Shown in pieces: positions 11,742-21,638 of a stretch of 64,000 nt of DNA. The DNA comes from Amycolatopsis echigonensis. Its GTDB lineage: Bacteria > Actinomycetota > Actinomycetes > Mycobacteriales > Pseudonocardiaceae. The first letter of the stretch is position 1; the number at the start of each line of letters is the position of its first letter. The translations under genes and the position numbers were made by a program. The DNA is taken from assembly GCF_014174495.1 (NCBI RefSeq), contig NZ_JACJHR010000008.1:62001-126000 (forward strand), written 5' to 3'. The notes below the pieces were generated by a model. That model ran no database searches and was not told the origin of the DNA. It saw only the letters and a list, made by a program, of their open reading frames with translations.

Positions 11742-12152
11742 TCACTTCAGGCCGGTCGCCTCGGCAGCCGCCGGGTCGGACTCGGCGAGGAACGTCTTGC
11801 AACGCTCGTGCTCTTCGGACTCGCCGATGCGGCCCGCGGCGATGCCGAGCGCGGCGAGCGCGCGCAGGAAACCCTGGTTCGGCCGGTGTGCCCACGGCAC
11901 CGGGCCGAAGCCCTTCCAGCCGGCGCGGCGGAGCTGGTCGAGGCCGCGGTGGTAGCCGGTGCGGGCGTAGGCGTACGCGGCGACGATCTCGCCGTCGGCG
12001 AGCGCGCGTTCGGCGAGCGCGGCCCAGGCTTCGCTGTAGTCGGGGTGTTCGGCGGCCACGGCGGACGGGTCCGTCCCGGAGTCGAGCGCGGCCTGCGCGT
12101 CGGTGTGCTCGGGCAGCAGCGTGGGCTCGGGGCCTAGCAGGTTGTGCGTCAT
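11742..12152 (-). CDS. DUF3151 protein (Rv0360c-like)
   Basis: A 136-residue cytosolic protein with the DUF3151 pattern MTHNLLGPEPTLLP at the N-terminus, then the helical core ALADGEIVAAYAYARTGYHR and GWKGFGPVPWAHRPNQGFLR. It is conserved in actinobacteria near fba and purA (Rv0360c in M. tuberculosis) and its function is unknown. It lies 28 bases downstream of a tiny predicted membrane peptide on the same strand. Confidence 0.85.
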   Translation of the reverse strand: MTHNLLGPEPTLLPEHTDAQAALDSGTDPSAVAAEHPDYSEAWAALAERALADGEIVAAYAYARTGYHRGLDQLRRAGWKGFGPVPWAHRPNQGFLRALAALGIAAGRIGESEEHERCKTFLAESDPAAAEATGLK

Positions 12153-12180
12153 GCCGCCATTGTGCCCACGGTGCCCTCGG

Positions 12181-12267
12181 TCAGAGGAACAGGCTGGTCA
12201 GCACGCCTCCGCCGGCCAGCACGAGTGCGGCGATCAGCACGGCGGCGACGGCTCGTTTCGGCATCAT
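12181..12267 (-). CDS. Possible 28-residue single-span membrane peptide
   Basis: MMPKRAVAAVLIAALVLAGG continues to a stop after LTSLFL. It is a short positively charged start followed by one transmembrane helix. AGGG lies ten bases upstream, which is weak. It precedes the DUF3151 gene by 28 bases on the same strand and could be its leader gene. Being so short, it may be chance. Confidence 0.35.
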   Translation of the reverse strand: MMPKRAVAAVLIAALVLAGGGVLTSLFL

Positions 12268-12376
12268 GGGCCGACACCCTGCCGTGCCGTGCGGCGCGAG
12301 GGCAAGTCCGCCACCCGTAGGGGTGAACCCCGGTTTTTGCCCCTTCTCCCGCCGCGTGCTCTTGCGGCAGGGAATG

Positions 12377-13555
12377 ATGGCGCCTATGACGAAGGCGGTT
12401 GAAGGCGTCGCCAGCCCCGTGGTCCCGCGCGGACCGGTGGGCAAGACCAGGCTTTTCTTCGCGACGCACTGGCACCGCGGCGCCCCGGGACAGCCGACCC
12501 CGGCGTGGGTGCTGCGGTTCTGCTACGGCATGTGGCTGACCGCGTTCGCGTTCAAGCTCGTCGGGTCGTCGTGGGACATGTCGTGGCACTTCAAGTGGCT
12601 GCGCGACGACCTCGCCCCGCCGCACCTGATCAACACCGTCGGCACGGTGATCATCATCGTGCTGGTGGCGATCCACAGCTACACCGGCCTCGGCTGCGAC
12701 CGGCGCTCGCTGCGGCTCATGCAGGCCGGGCTGATCGTTTTCCTGGTCGCGGCTCCGCTCGACGTGATCAACCACCGCGTGAACGGCCTCGACCTGACCG
12801 CGTGGAGCCCGTCGCACATGATGCTGTACCTCGGCACGGGCATCATGCAGGCAGGCGTCCTGCTCGGCTGGCTGCGGCTGGCCCCGCCGGGCCGCTTCCG
12901 CACCGGAGTGCTGCTCGCGCTGTGGGCGTTCTTCCTGGAGAACACCTTCTTCCCGAACGGCCAGCAGGAGTACGGGATCCTCGGCCTGCGTGCCTGGGAA
13001 CGCGGCACACCCGAGGCGGAGCCGTCGCTGCTTTCCTTCGCCGCCAACCAGATCGGCCACCCGGTCGACCGGGCCGCGGTGGTGCACTTCACGATGCCGA
13101 TCCCGGAGTGGGTGTACCCGCTGTGGGGCATCGGGGTTTCGGCACTGATCCTGGTGCTGGCGCACAAGACCGTCGGACGGCGCTGGGCCGGGTTGACCGT
13201 GGCCGGCGCGTATGTCGCGTACCGGTGCGTGATGTGGCCGCTGCTGCTGGCGCTGAGCTTCCCGGTGTCGACGGTGCCGTTCTACCTGCTGGCCGTCGGG
13301 TTCGCGGTCGATGTGGCGTTCCTGCTCCCGCGACCTGCGCTGGCGGGGGCGGTTTTGGTGACCGTGCTCGGGTATGGCGCGTTCTGGGTGCAGTCTCAAC
13401 TGCGGCCTTGGCTGCTCGGGGAACAGCAGACGGAGTCGGCACCGCCGATCGCGTATTGGACGGCTTTGGTCGCTGTGGTGGCGGTGTTCGCGTTGTGGGC
13501 TGGGGCTGGTCCGGCGAAGGAGTGGTGGGCTTCGCGGCGTGCAGTCGCGGCATAG
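12377..13555 (+). CDS. Polytopic membrane protein of unknown function
   Basis: A 392-residue protein with about nine or ten hydrophobic helices. Distinct segments are WDMSWHFKWLRDDLAPPHLI, PLDVINHRVNGLDLTAWSPS and NTFFPNGQQEYGILGLRAWE. Histidines and acidic residues near the helix ends (HFKW, HRVNG, SPSHMM) hint at metal or haem binding but do not prove it. The start is taken at ATG 12377, four bases after AGGG; ATG 12386 is the alternative. No neighbour suggests a role. Confidence 0.7.
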   Translation: MAPMTKAVEGVASPVVPRGPVGKTRLFFATHWHRGAPGQPTPAWVLRFCYGMWLTAFAFKLVGSSWDMSWHFKWLRDDLAPPHLINTVGTVIIIVLVAIHSYTGLGCDRRSLRLMQAGLIVFLVAAPLDVINHRVNGLDLTAWSPSHMMLYLGTGIMQAGVLLGWLRLAPPGRFRTGVLLALWAFFLENTFFPNGQQEYGILGLRAWERGTPEAEPSLLSFAANQIGHPVDRAAVVHFTMPIPEWVYPLWGIGVSALILVLAHKTVGRRWAGLTVAGAYVAYRCVMWPLLLALSFPVSTVPFYLLAVGFAVDVAFLLPRPALAGAVLVTVLGYGAFWVQSQLRPWLLGEQQTESAPPIAYWTALVAVVAVFALWAGAGPAKEWWASRRAVAA

Positions 13556-13655
13556 GACCGCCTGCCATTCGAGTGATTCGCGATCACGATCGCCCCGGGT
13601 TTGATTCCTTTCCGGAATACTGCGGATACCAGCAGTAACCTCGGGGAGGGGTTCA

Positions 13656-15587
13656 GTGGCGCTCAGTTCGCACGCCCGAAAGCGACAGCTCGCCGCAAAC
13701 CTGGTGTCGGAGCGGTATCCCAGGCTGACTTCCTTGCAGCGCACCGTCTTCACCGAGCTGGCCGCGCGCACCGCGGAAGGCTGGCGGCTCGCGGTGCACA
13801 CCGGATCGGCCTCGGCCGCGGATGCTTACCTGATCGGCCGGGTCGGGGTGTTCGCCATTGTTGTCGCTGATCCAGCACCGGACGCCGAGACGGTGCAGGC
13901 GGTGCAGGCGGTGCTGCGCCAGGTCGACGAACAGTTCGCCGCGTTGTCGCTTCCCGGCGGACGGCGCATCGCCGCGAGCGCGGTCACCCCGGTCGTGATC
14001 GGTGCGCCGAACTCCGCGGCCGGACCGCGCGATGCCGGGCCGTTCTGGTCGCTTCCCGCGTCCCGGCTCGATCAGCTTTTCCGGCGCGACGCCGTGCATC
14101 TGACCACCAAACAAGTGGCCCGGATCGCCGAGGAGCTGCGAACGCTGCTGGACGAGTACGACTGGCCGCGAATCGAGATACCGGCTGCGGACGAGGAGCC
14201 CTTCGAGCTGCTCTCCGCGGAGAGCGTCGCCGAGAATCAGCTGGCGGCAGCGGTGGAGCGGCCGTTCGACACCTGGATGACGTTCCTCCACCCGGACCAG
14301 GCGGCGTTGGCGACGCGGAACTACGGCGGTCCTGCCCGGATCAGCGGACCAGCCGGTACCGGCAAGACCGTCGTGGCGCTGCATCGGCTTCGGCACGCGG
14401 GACGGCGGAGCACCGGCCCGCTGCTGTTCACGACCTTCGTGCGGAATTTGCCGCCAGTGAACGAGACCGCGTTTCGACGGCTGGCCCCGGAGATGGCGGA
14501 TCGTGCGGAGTTCATCAGCCTGCACTCGGTGGCGAGCGCGTTCCTCGCCAGCCGGGGAATCCGCCTGAACATCTCGTTCGAAACCTCGTTCAACCTTGCT
14601 TGGAAAGCGCACAGCAGCGAGCTGCCGGACAACGTGCCGCGCTATTGGGCGGACGAGGTGCACCGAGTGATCAAAGGCAGGGGCATCAAGACCCTCGCCG
14701 AGTATCAACGGGTGATCCGCCGGGGACGGCGACGCCGTCTCGACAACCGCCAGCGCGCGACGGTCTGGCAGGTGTATGAGGACTACCAGAAGAACCTCGC
14801 GGAGCGAGACGCCCACGACTTCGACGATCTGCTGACCCGGGCGCTGGAAGAGCTAGAACGGCACCCACTCGAAGAACCGTACGCCGCCGTGGTCGTCGAT
14901 GAAGTGCAGGACATGACCTTGACCGGTCTGCGGCTGCTTCGCAAGATCGCCGGCGACGGACCGAATCAGCTGCTGCTCGTCGGGGACGGGCAGCAACAGG
15001 TCTACCCGGGCGGCTGGCGGCTTTCCGACGCCGGAATCCCCGTTCAGGGCCGCGGCGAGGTGCTCAAGGTCAACTACCGCAACCGCACCGGCATCCTGGA
15101 TTTCGCCCGGCGGATCACCGCGCTCAACGAGGTCGACGACCTCGACGGCGCGGCTGGGGTGGCGCTGCGCGACGCGGCCGCGGTCAACGACGGCGGAATC
15201 GCGAAGTCGTGGGAGGGCTCCGAATCCGAGCTTCCGGACGCATTAGCCGCCGCGGTGCGGGACCTCGACATTCCGCACGGCGAGACCGCGCTGATCACGT
15301 TCAGCAACAAGGATGCGCTTACGTGCCGGAAGCTGTTGGACTCGGCCGGTATCGCCACCCGGCCGATCGAACAGCACACCGGCGAAACAGGTGACCGGCT
15401 GTACGCGGGGACCGTGCACAAGGCGAAAGGCTTGGACTTTCGTGCGGTGCTGGTCGTGGACTTCGTGCGGCCAGAGCCGGAGGAACCCGGCACCGAGCAG
15501 GAAAACCGCGAGCTGCGGAACCGGCAACGGCTCGTCGCGGCTACCCGGGCGCGGGATTTTCTGTGGTGGGGAGTCGTTCGGTCCTAA
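13656..15587 (+). CDS. UvrD/Rep-type SF1 helicase with NERD-like N-terminus
   Basis: A 643-residue superfamily 1 ATPase. Walker A GPAGTGKT is at about residues 231-238 and Walker B DEVQD at about 415-419. Motif IV-like VNYRNRTGILDFARR and motif V GTVHKAKGLDFRAVLVVDF follow, with motif VI NRQRLVAATRARDFLWW. The first 130 residues (RTVFTELAARTAEGWRLAVH, DAYLIGRVGVFAIVVADPAP) resemble a NERD nuclease-related domain in which the E-x-K of active members reads V-V-A-D, so nuclease activity is doubtful. It probably acts in DNA repair or defence. GTG start with GGGGAGGGG six bases upstream. Its stop overlaps the next gene by 4 bases. Confidence 0.85.
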   Translation: MALSSHARKRQLAANLVSERYPRLTSLQRTVFTELAARTAEGWRLAVHTGSASAADAYLIGRVGVFAIVVADPAPDAETVQAVQAVLRQVDEQFAALSLPGGRRIAASAVTPVVIGAPNSAAGPRDAGPFWSLPASRLDQLFRRDAVHLTTKQVARIAEELRTLLDEYDWPRIEIPAADEEPFELLSAESVAENQLAAAVERPFDTWMTFLHPDQAALATRNYGGPARISGPAGTGKTVVALHRLRHAGRRSTGPLLFTTFVRNLPPVNETAFRRLAPEMADRAEFISLHSVASAFLASRGIRLNISFETSFNLAWKAHSSELPDNVPRYWADEVHRVIKGRGIKTLAEYQRVIRRGRRRRLDNRQRATVWQVYEDYQKNLAERDAHDFDDLLTRALEELERHPLEEPYAAVVVDEVQDMTLTGLRLLRKIAGDGPNQLLLVGDGQQQVYPGGWRLSDAGIPVQGRGEVLKVNYRNRTGILDFARRITALNEVDDLDGAAGVALRDAAAVNDGGIAKSWEGSESELPDALAAAVRDLDIPHGETALITFSNKDALTCRKLLDSAGIATRPIEQHTGETGDRLYAGTVHKAKGLDFRAVLVVDFVRPEPEEPGTEQENRELRNRQRLVAATRARDFLWWGVVRS

Positions 15588-17353
15588 CTGGACAGAAGGC
15601 GGCGGTAATAGTCGGTGGCCGGTTTCATGCCGTGGTCCGGGTCGGCGTTGTACAACCCGTCGGGGCCTTTCGGGCCGAAGCTGTACGGCTGGTACAGCGT
15701 CGCGCAGGATGGTTCGGCATTGGCAAGTTGTTGCCAGCCTTGCCATTCCGCGTCGTAGCGGGCCAGGTGGTAGCGGAGTACGGCTTTGTCGTACCCGCCG
15801 GCGTAGCCGCGCAGCATTACTTGCCAGCCGTGGTGCACGACGCGGTGCCAGGATTGCCCATAGCGTGCGGACACTCGCAGGTACGTCCGGTCGGCGTGGT
15901 TGCGCAGCGGGATAGTGCCGGACAGCGCGACGATTTCATCCCACATCCGGGCCGCGCCGGCTTTCTCGGCGAGCACCTCTTCGACTCGGCCAGCTGCGAC
16001 GATCGCGGCGTAATCGCTGGTCAGGTCCTTGTCGGAGCCGCCGAGGAACTGGTCGCGGGTCCACATCAGCCTGCTCATCGGGTGCACCACGCTGTAGTGT
16101 CCGCGCAGTACGGCGGCCGCCGACAGCAACGCTAACCGGCGGAAGCGGCGGATTTGGTCGCCGCGCAAGCCGAGCCGCGTTGTCGCGTATTCGGTGAACG
16201 CGCCCTCCTCGCCGAGGCCGGTGTCGCGCGTCCAGCGGGCGATCACCCAGGCGTTGAGGTCACACCACAGCTCGTTCCGCAGATAAGGTCCGCGCCAACC
16301 GCCGCCGCGGGACCAGGTCCAGATTCCGGCGATGATGGGATTGTCGACGACCTCGGCGAGTCCGATCGGGCCGGTGCGCGGCTGCGTGCGGAATTCCTCG
16401 AAACCGTTGACTACGCCGTCGATCACGTAATTCGGGAACGCGCCTTTACCCTCGTACTCGCGCTGGCATTCCACTTCGATGATCTGCCGGTGTTTTCCGA
16501 CGCCGATGGTGCGGTTGAACGGGATGGTCCGCCAGAAGTCTTTCGCGGTGTGTTTGATCGAGAAGACCAGGTTCTCGTGCGTTTCGACCTGGTTGGTCAC
16601 CTGCCGATAGAAGTCCGGATCACTGGTCAGCTTGTCGCTGCCGGTGGACCAGGTGCGGTAGAAGACCCGTTTGCCAGCGCGCACGCACAGCTCGTCGCGG
16701 AGGATACCGAGCAGGGTCAGATGGCTGGTGGCACCGTTGGTGATCGGGTTGTTTCCGGTGTGGAACGGTACGTTCTGCACGTAAGTCTCGCCGGTGCGCA
16801 CGACAATTCCGTCCAGGCCAGGGAAACGCGCGCAGATCTCGCGCAGCATCAGCCGGTGGATCTGCTGGGTGAGCGGGCGGTCGAAGCTGATTCTGCCTTG
16901 ACTGTCGAGGATTTGGTCGCCGTAGAGTTCGACCAGACGCTTCGGCAGCACGATGATGTCGGTGAAGAAGTACGCCGCGATGCCCGCTGCGTGCGCTCGC
17001 GCGATGTGGGCGTCGATCTTCTTCGCGGTGGCTTCGACCCAGGCGCGGCCTGGGGATCCAGCGGGGAAAATGCGCGCGTCGAAGGTTTCGAAGGTGATCG
17101 CGGTTTGCGGCGGGGTGAACTCGTTGATCACCTGGCCGTCGTAGCCGTAGCTTTTCAGTGTCAAGGGATCGTTGAAACGACTGGAAAACAACGGTTCGCC
17201 GGGGTTGTTCTGCACCATGTCGAGCAGGAACGGCAACCGCCGCCCGGCGGGTTTCGGATCGGCGAACGCGGTCCCCGCGGTGGCGGCCAGTGCCGCGAGG
17301 GCGACCCCGCCGCGCAACGCCGTCCGCCGACTGGTTTCCCACGCTGCACCCAT
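15584..17353 (-). CDS. Tat-exported protein of unknown family, probably carbohydrate-active
   Basis: A 589-residue exported protein. The twin-arginine signal is SRRTALRGGVALAALAATAG, cleaved near AFA-DP. The mature protein has barrel-like features: EFTPPQTAITFETFDARIFP, AHAAGIAAYFFTDIIVLPKR, GLDGIVVRTGETYVQNVPFH and AGIWTWSRGGGWRGPYLRNE. This recalls glycoside hydrolases of the GH67/GH115 style, but I cannot assign a family or catalytic pair. It is divergent from an alpha-L-fucosidase and shares its 201-bp promoter region. GGAGGG lies nine bases before ATG 17353. The frame to 17641 lacks a signal. Confidence 0.7.
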   Translation of the reverse strand: MGAAWETSRRTALRGGVALAALAATAGTAFADPKPAGRRLPFLLDMVQNNPGEPLFSSRFNDPLTLKSYGYDGQVINEFTPPQTAITFETFDARIFPAGSPGRAWVEATAKKIDAHIARAHAAGIAAYFFTDIIVLPKRLVELYGDQILDSQGRISFDRPLTQQIHRLMLREICARFPGLDGIVVRTGETYVQNVPFHTGNNPITNGATSHLTLLGILRDELCVRAGKRVFYRTWSTGSDKLTSDPDFYRQVTNQVETHENLVFSIKHTAKDFWRTIPFNRTIGVGKHRQIIEVECQREYEGKGAFPNYVIDGVVNGFEEFRTQPRTGPIGLAEVVDNPIIAGIWTWSRGGGWRGPYLRNELWCDLNAWVIARWTRDTGLGEEGAFTEYATTRLGLRGDQIRRFRRLALLSAAAVLRGHYSVVHPMSRLMWTRDQFLGGSDKDLTSDYAAIVAAGRVEEVLAEKAGAARMWDEIVALSGTIPLRNHADRTYLRVSARYGQSWHRVVHHGWQVMLRGYAGGYDKAVLRYHLARYDAEWQGWQQLANAEPSCATLYQPYSFGPKGPDGLYNADPDHGMKPATDYYRRLLSS

Positions 17354-17371
17354 TGCCGCCACCCTCCATAG

Positions 17372-17525
17372 ATCTGATGTATTCGCTCGACCATAGGAAA
17401 GGCCTTTTACCGAGTCAATCGGCCAGCTGCCGCGTTCATGCATGTGAACAGCTGTCTTAGGTGGACAGGATCCTTGCCTCGGCCTCTCGGAAACTGGTAC
17501 CCCTGAATGGCCAAGACATCTGATG
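17372..17525. promoter_or_regulatory. Repeated ATCTGATG octamer in the divergent fucosidase promoter
   Basis: ATCTGATG occurs at 17372-17379, 18 bases before the minus-strand start, and at 17518-17525, 29 bases before the fucosidase start. The flanks (GATCTGATGTA and ACATCTGATGA) both approximate the palindrome ACATCTGATGT. One site near each gene fits shared control by a dimeric repressor, which is not encoded nearby. Confidence 0.4.
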
Positions 17526-17554
17526 ACCGCCGCCGCGACGGGAGTAGATGCGTC

Positions 17555-18976
17555 ATGGACCAGGCAGGAATCAGCCGCCGCAGCGTGCTCGCCGCGGCGG
17601 GTGCCGCCGGGCTGCTCGGACTGGCCGCGACCCACGCGCAAGCCGCCCCCGCCGCCACCCCGTGGTACCCCTCAGCCAAATTCGGCATCTTCATTCACTG
17701 GGGCGTTTACTCGGCCGCTGCCTGGGGCGACGCCAAACACGCCGCCGAGTGGTACCTGTACGCCATGAACGTCACGGACCCCGCCCGCGGCACCGGAACC
17801 CGTGACCATCACCTGAAAACCTACGGCGCGGATTTCGCCTATGACCAATTCATCCGGCGCTTCACCGCTCGCCGCTACGATCCGCACTCCTGGGTACGCC
17901 TGTTCGAGCAAGCCGGAGCCCGGTATTTCGTGCTGACTTCCAAGCACCACGACGGTTTCCAGCTGTTCCGCAACACCGCGTCCGACCGCAATTCCGTCCG
18001 CCTAGGCCCGGGCCGCGACCTGGTCGGCGAACTCTTCTCGGCCGCCGCACACTCCCCGCTCAAGCGCGGTCTCTACTACTCGCTGGGCGAGTTCTACAAT
18101 CCCGCGCTCGGCACCGCACCCAGAAACCCTTACACCGGCGCGGAAATCCCCTACACCGGCTACCGCCCAGTCACCGACTACGTAACCCAATACGAGCATG
18201 TACACCTGAAAACCCTGATCGACCACTATGATCCAGACGTCCTATGGGCAGACGGCCAGGGCTACCACGAATTCGGCGGCGGCCCGATCTTCCGGCCGAA
18301 GACCTGGGACTGGCGCAGCGACGAAATCCTGTCCTACTACTACCGCAACGCCGCCGACCGTCCGCGCCCGAAGAGCGTCCTGGCGAACGACCGCTTCGAG
18401 GCGTCACATGCGGATTTCGCGACCGTAGAAGGGGATAACAAGAAGTACGTCCTGCGCCCGGATCCGTGGGAAGCTTGCCTGAACATCGGGAAGTCCTGGG
18501 GTTACAACGAGAACGAGGATCCGGCGAAGATCAAATCTTCGGTACAGTTGCTTCGGCTGCTCGCCGAAGTCGTCAGCAAGAACGGAAACCTGCTCCTCAA
18601 CATCGGCCCGCGAGAGGACGGCACGATCGCGGACTGGATGAGTTCGCGGCTGCTGGACATGGGCCGCTGGCTGCGCCTCAACGGCCGCGCGATCTACGGT
18701 TCGACGCCCTGGACCCGAGCCATGGACGGCGACCTCTGCTACACCCGCACGCGCGGCGCGTTCAATCTGATCCCGCTCCATTGGCCCGACGGTCGGCTCC
18801 TCGTGCCAGACGATGTCCCGATCAGTGCCCGCTCACGGATCCGGTTACTGGGCGGGCATTCCGGGCCCCTGCCGTGGACCCGCACGGAGCAGGGGATCGT
18901 GATCGAGGTGCCCCGTCGTCGCACGGACGGCTTTACGGAGGAGTTCCCGGCGGTCCTCTCGGTGACGGATTGGTAG
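17555..18976 (+). CDS. Tat-exported GH29 alpha-L-fucosidase
   Basis: A 473-residue secreted hydrolase. The Tat signal is SRRSVLAAAGAAGLLGLAAT. The GH29 hallmark AKFGIFIHWGVYSAAAW follows, then KHAAEWYLYAMN and YFVLTSKHHDGFQLF. The catalytic strand is PDVLWADGQGYHEF, where the Asp of A-D-G matches the family nucleophile. NGNLLLNIGPREDGTI closes the barrel. It removes alpha-L-fucose from glycans outside the cell. The start at 17555 follows from the Tat signal and GGGAG upstream; the frame from 17507 would run over the putative operator. Confidence 0.9.
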   Translation: MDQAGISRRSVLAAAGAAGLLGLAATHAQAAPAATPWYPSAKFGIFIHWGVYSAAAWGDAKHAAEWYLYAMNVTDPARGTGTRDHHLKTYGADFAYDQFIRRFTARRYDPHSWVRLFEQAGARYFVLTSKHHDGFQLFRNTASDRNSVRLGPGRDLVGELFSAAAHSPLKRGLYYSLGEFYNPALGTAPRNPYTGAEIPYTGYRPVTDYVTQYEHVHLKTLIDHYDPDVLWADGQGYHEFGGGPIFRPKTWDWRSDEILSYYYRNAADRPRPKSVLANDRFEASHADFATVEGDNKKYVLRPDPWEACLNIGKSWGYNENEDPAKIKSSVQLLRLLAEVVSKNGNLLLNIGPREDGTIADWMSSRLLDMGRWLRLNGRAIYGSTPWTRAMDGDLCYTRTRGAFNLIPLHWPDGRLLVPDDVPISARSRIRLLGGHSGPLPWTRTEQGIVIEVPRRRTDGFTEEFPAVLSVTDW

Positions 18977-19017
18977 CCGCAACCGCAGGTACACCCAGCC
19001 GCCGCGGCAGGTCCGTC

Positions 19018-19079
19018 GCGTTATGCCAGCTAGCGTTGGCGCGTTTTGTCGGCTAGAGATTCCGCGTTTTGGCGGCTAG
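19018..19079 (+). repeat. Three 16-bp units at 23-bp spacing
   Basis: GCGTTATGCCAGCTAG (19018), GCGTTTTGTCGGCTAG (19041) and GCGTTTTGGCGGCTAG (19064) recur at exactly 23-base intervals with variable 7-base spacers. They lie between the fucosidase stop and a decayed gene. The nature of the repeat is unknown. Confidence 0.55.
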
Positions 19080-19144
19080 GTTGACTTCGTGATGAGCCTC
19101 GTGCAGGGCCTCCTCGGAAGTTGAGCGGCCCGCCCATCGCTGTT

Positions 19145-19573
19145 TCACCAGCCGCGTTCGCGCCACTCAGAGAGCTTCGGGCGTTCCGCACCCAGCGTGG
19201 AATCGCCGCCATGGCCTGGATAGAACCAGGTTTCGTCCGGCAGCTCGCCGAAGATCTTCTCCTCCACGTCCTTGAGCAGCGACGCGAAACGAGCCAGGTC
19301 CTTCTCAGTGTTTCCGATCCCGCCCGGGAACAGCGAATCCCCGGTGAAGAGGTGCGGAATGCCTTCCGGGTCGGGGTAAACGAGCGCGATGCTGCCTCCG
19401 CGACTTCCTCCAGTGCGATCCAGTGGTCCCAGTGCTGGTGCGTCGTCACGATCGACGCGAGACCGCCGTCGCCGATCAGCGCAGGAGGTACGCGTTGTTG
19501 TCGATCGTGCCGACTGAGACCGGTCCAGCCAACCGAGGCGAGGGAGAGCCGTCAACCGGGCTTGAGACTTCAC
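19145..19573 (-). pseudogene. Decayed metallo-beta-lactamase-fold hydrolase, two internal deletions
   Basis: Three pieces of one MBL-fold protein appear in order but in different frames. Piece 1 reads GPVSVGTIDNNAYLLR and then meets a stop. Piece 2 reads LIGDGGLASIVTTHQHWDHW, with the zinc motif H-x-H-x-D-H as HQHWDHW. Piece 3 reads GGSIALVYPDPEGIPHLFTG, then DSLFPGGIGNTEKD, WFYPGHGGDSTLGAE and the normal C-terminus WRERGW. Intact family members have about 20 more residues between pieces 1 and 2 and about 45 between 2 and 3. No clear start codon remains. The deletions remove the second zinc-ligand region, so no active enzyme can be made. Confidence 0.75.
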
Positions 19574-19581
19574 AACGGAAA

Positions 19582-19612
19582 GGCCGCCCCGACCCAAAGG
19601 ATCGAGGCGGCC
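19582..19612 (-). terminator. Terminator downstream of fba
   Basis: GGCCGCC and GGCGGCC arms, extended by CGA/TCG around one mismatch, enclose a 9-nt loop 20 bases after the fba stop. Confidence 0.65.
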
Positions 19613-19631
19613 TCCCTCAACAGAAACTCCG

Positions 19632-20663
<1,032 letters not shown>

Positions 20664-20767
20664 CGGTTCCTCCTCGAGACGACTGGCTTCTACAGCGGCA
20701 TCGTACGAGGTGGACCGGCCGGGCCGACCGGTCCTACCTCACACGAGACGAAACCGACTGGAGCGAT

Positions 20768-21589
20768 TCAGAGCAGCTCGGCCGCGATTGCCCGGTAGGC
20801 AGGGAACGGATCCTCGTCCAGCGACTGCACGCTGACGTGCTGAGCGCCCGCGTCGAGGTGCGCTTGCACGCCCTTGGCCAGCGCTTTTCCGTCGCCGTGG
20901 ACGGCGAGCGCGTCGATCAACCGGTCGCTGCCGCTGTCGGCCAGGTCCTCGTCGGAGAAACCGTGCTTGCGCAGGTTCGAGGTGTAGTTGGACAGGCCGA
21001 GATAGAACTGCACGGTCTTGCGGCCGGTCGCGCGCGCCCGCTCCGGGTCGGTGTCGAAGACGACCTTCTGCTCCGGCGCGAGCACCGCGGAAGAGCCGAC
21101 GATCTCCCGCGCGGCCCGGGTGTGTTCCGGCGTGGTCAGGTACGGGTGCGCGACCGCGGTGCGGTCGCGAGCGAGTTCGAGCACCTTCGGGCCGAGCGCG
21201 GCCAGCGCGCGCGACTCCTTGGGCACCCCGGCCGCGTCGAGCGCGTCCAGGTACTCGACCAGCGCCGCGTACGGCTTCTTGTACTCCTGCGTGTGCTCGC
21301 GGTGTCCAGCGCCGACGCCGAGCAGGAACCGGCCCGGGTACTTGCCCTCGATACGGTGAAACGCCTGTGCGATGCCCTCCGGCGCGTCGGCCCAGATGTT
21401 GACGATCCCGGTGGCGACCTTGATCCGGTCGGTCGCGGCCAGCAGTTCGTCGACGATCGCCAGGTCGCCGCCGGGCGAACCGCCGAGCCAGATCGTCCCG
21501 TAGCCCAGTTTCTCCACCTCGGCGGCGAACGCGCTGTCCACCTGGGCCGACATCCGCCACACGCCTAGCTTGCCCAATTCGATAGCCAT
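20768..21589 (-). CDS. LLM-class F420-dependent oxidoreductase (TIGR03620-like)
   Basis: A 273-residue LLM protein. Motifs in order are LGYGTIWLGGSPGGDL, TGIVNIWADAPEGIAQAFHR, GRFLLGVGAGHREHTQEYKK, and near the end HLDAGAQHVSVQSL. The short length and the SPGG and GAGHRE segments match the TIGR03620 group of predicted F420-dependent enzymes. Substrate unknown. It starts at ATG 21589, 62 bases from the divergent aldo/keto reductase gene. Confidence 0.85.
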   Translation of the reverse strand: MAIELGKLGVWRMSAQVDSAFAAEVEKLGYGTIWLGGSPGGDLAIVDELLAATDRIKVATGIVNIWADAPEGIAQAFHRIEGKYPGRFLLGVGAGHREHTQEYKKPYAALVEYLDALDAAGVPKESRALAALGPKVLELARDRTAVAHPYLTTPEHTRAAREIVGSSAVLAPEQKVVFDTDPERARATGRKTVQFYLGLSNYTSNLRKHGFSDEDLADSGSDRLIDALAVHGDGKALAKGVQAHLDAGAQHVSVQSLDEDPFPAYRAIAAELL

Positions 21590-21638
21590 GTCCCGCCCAA
21601 CGCGCGAGAACCCGGTTTTCCTCCCGCCCCGGCCGGAT

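Noticed and set aside
19030..19449. Separate small gene starting at the HQHWDHW segment
   Set aside because: The frame leaves the metallo-beta-lactamase homology after about 20 residues and becomes Arg/Ser-rich, so it is part of the pseudogene and not an intact gene.
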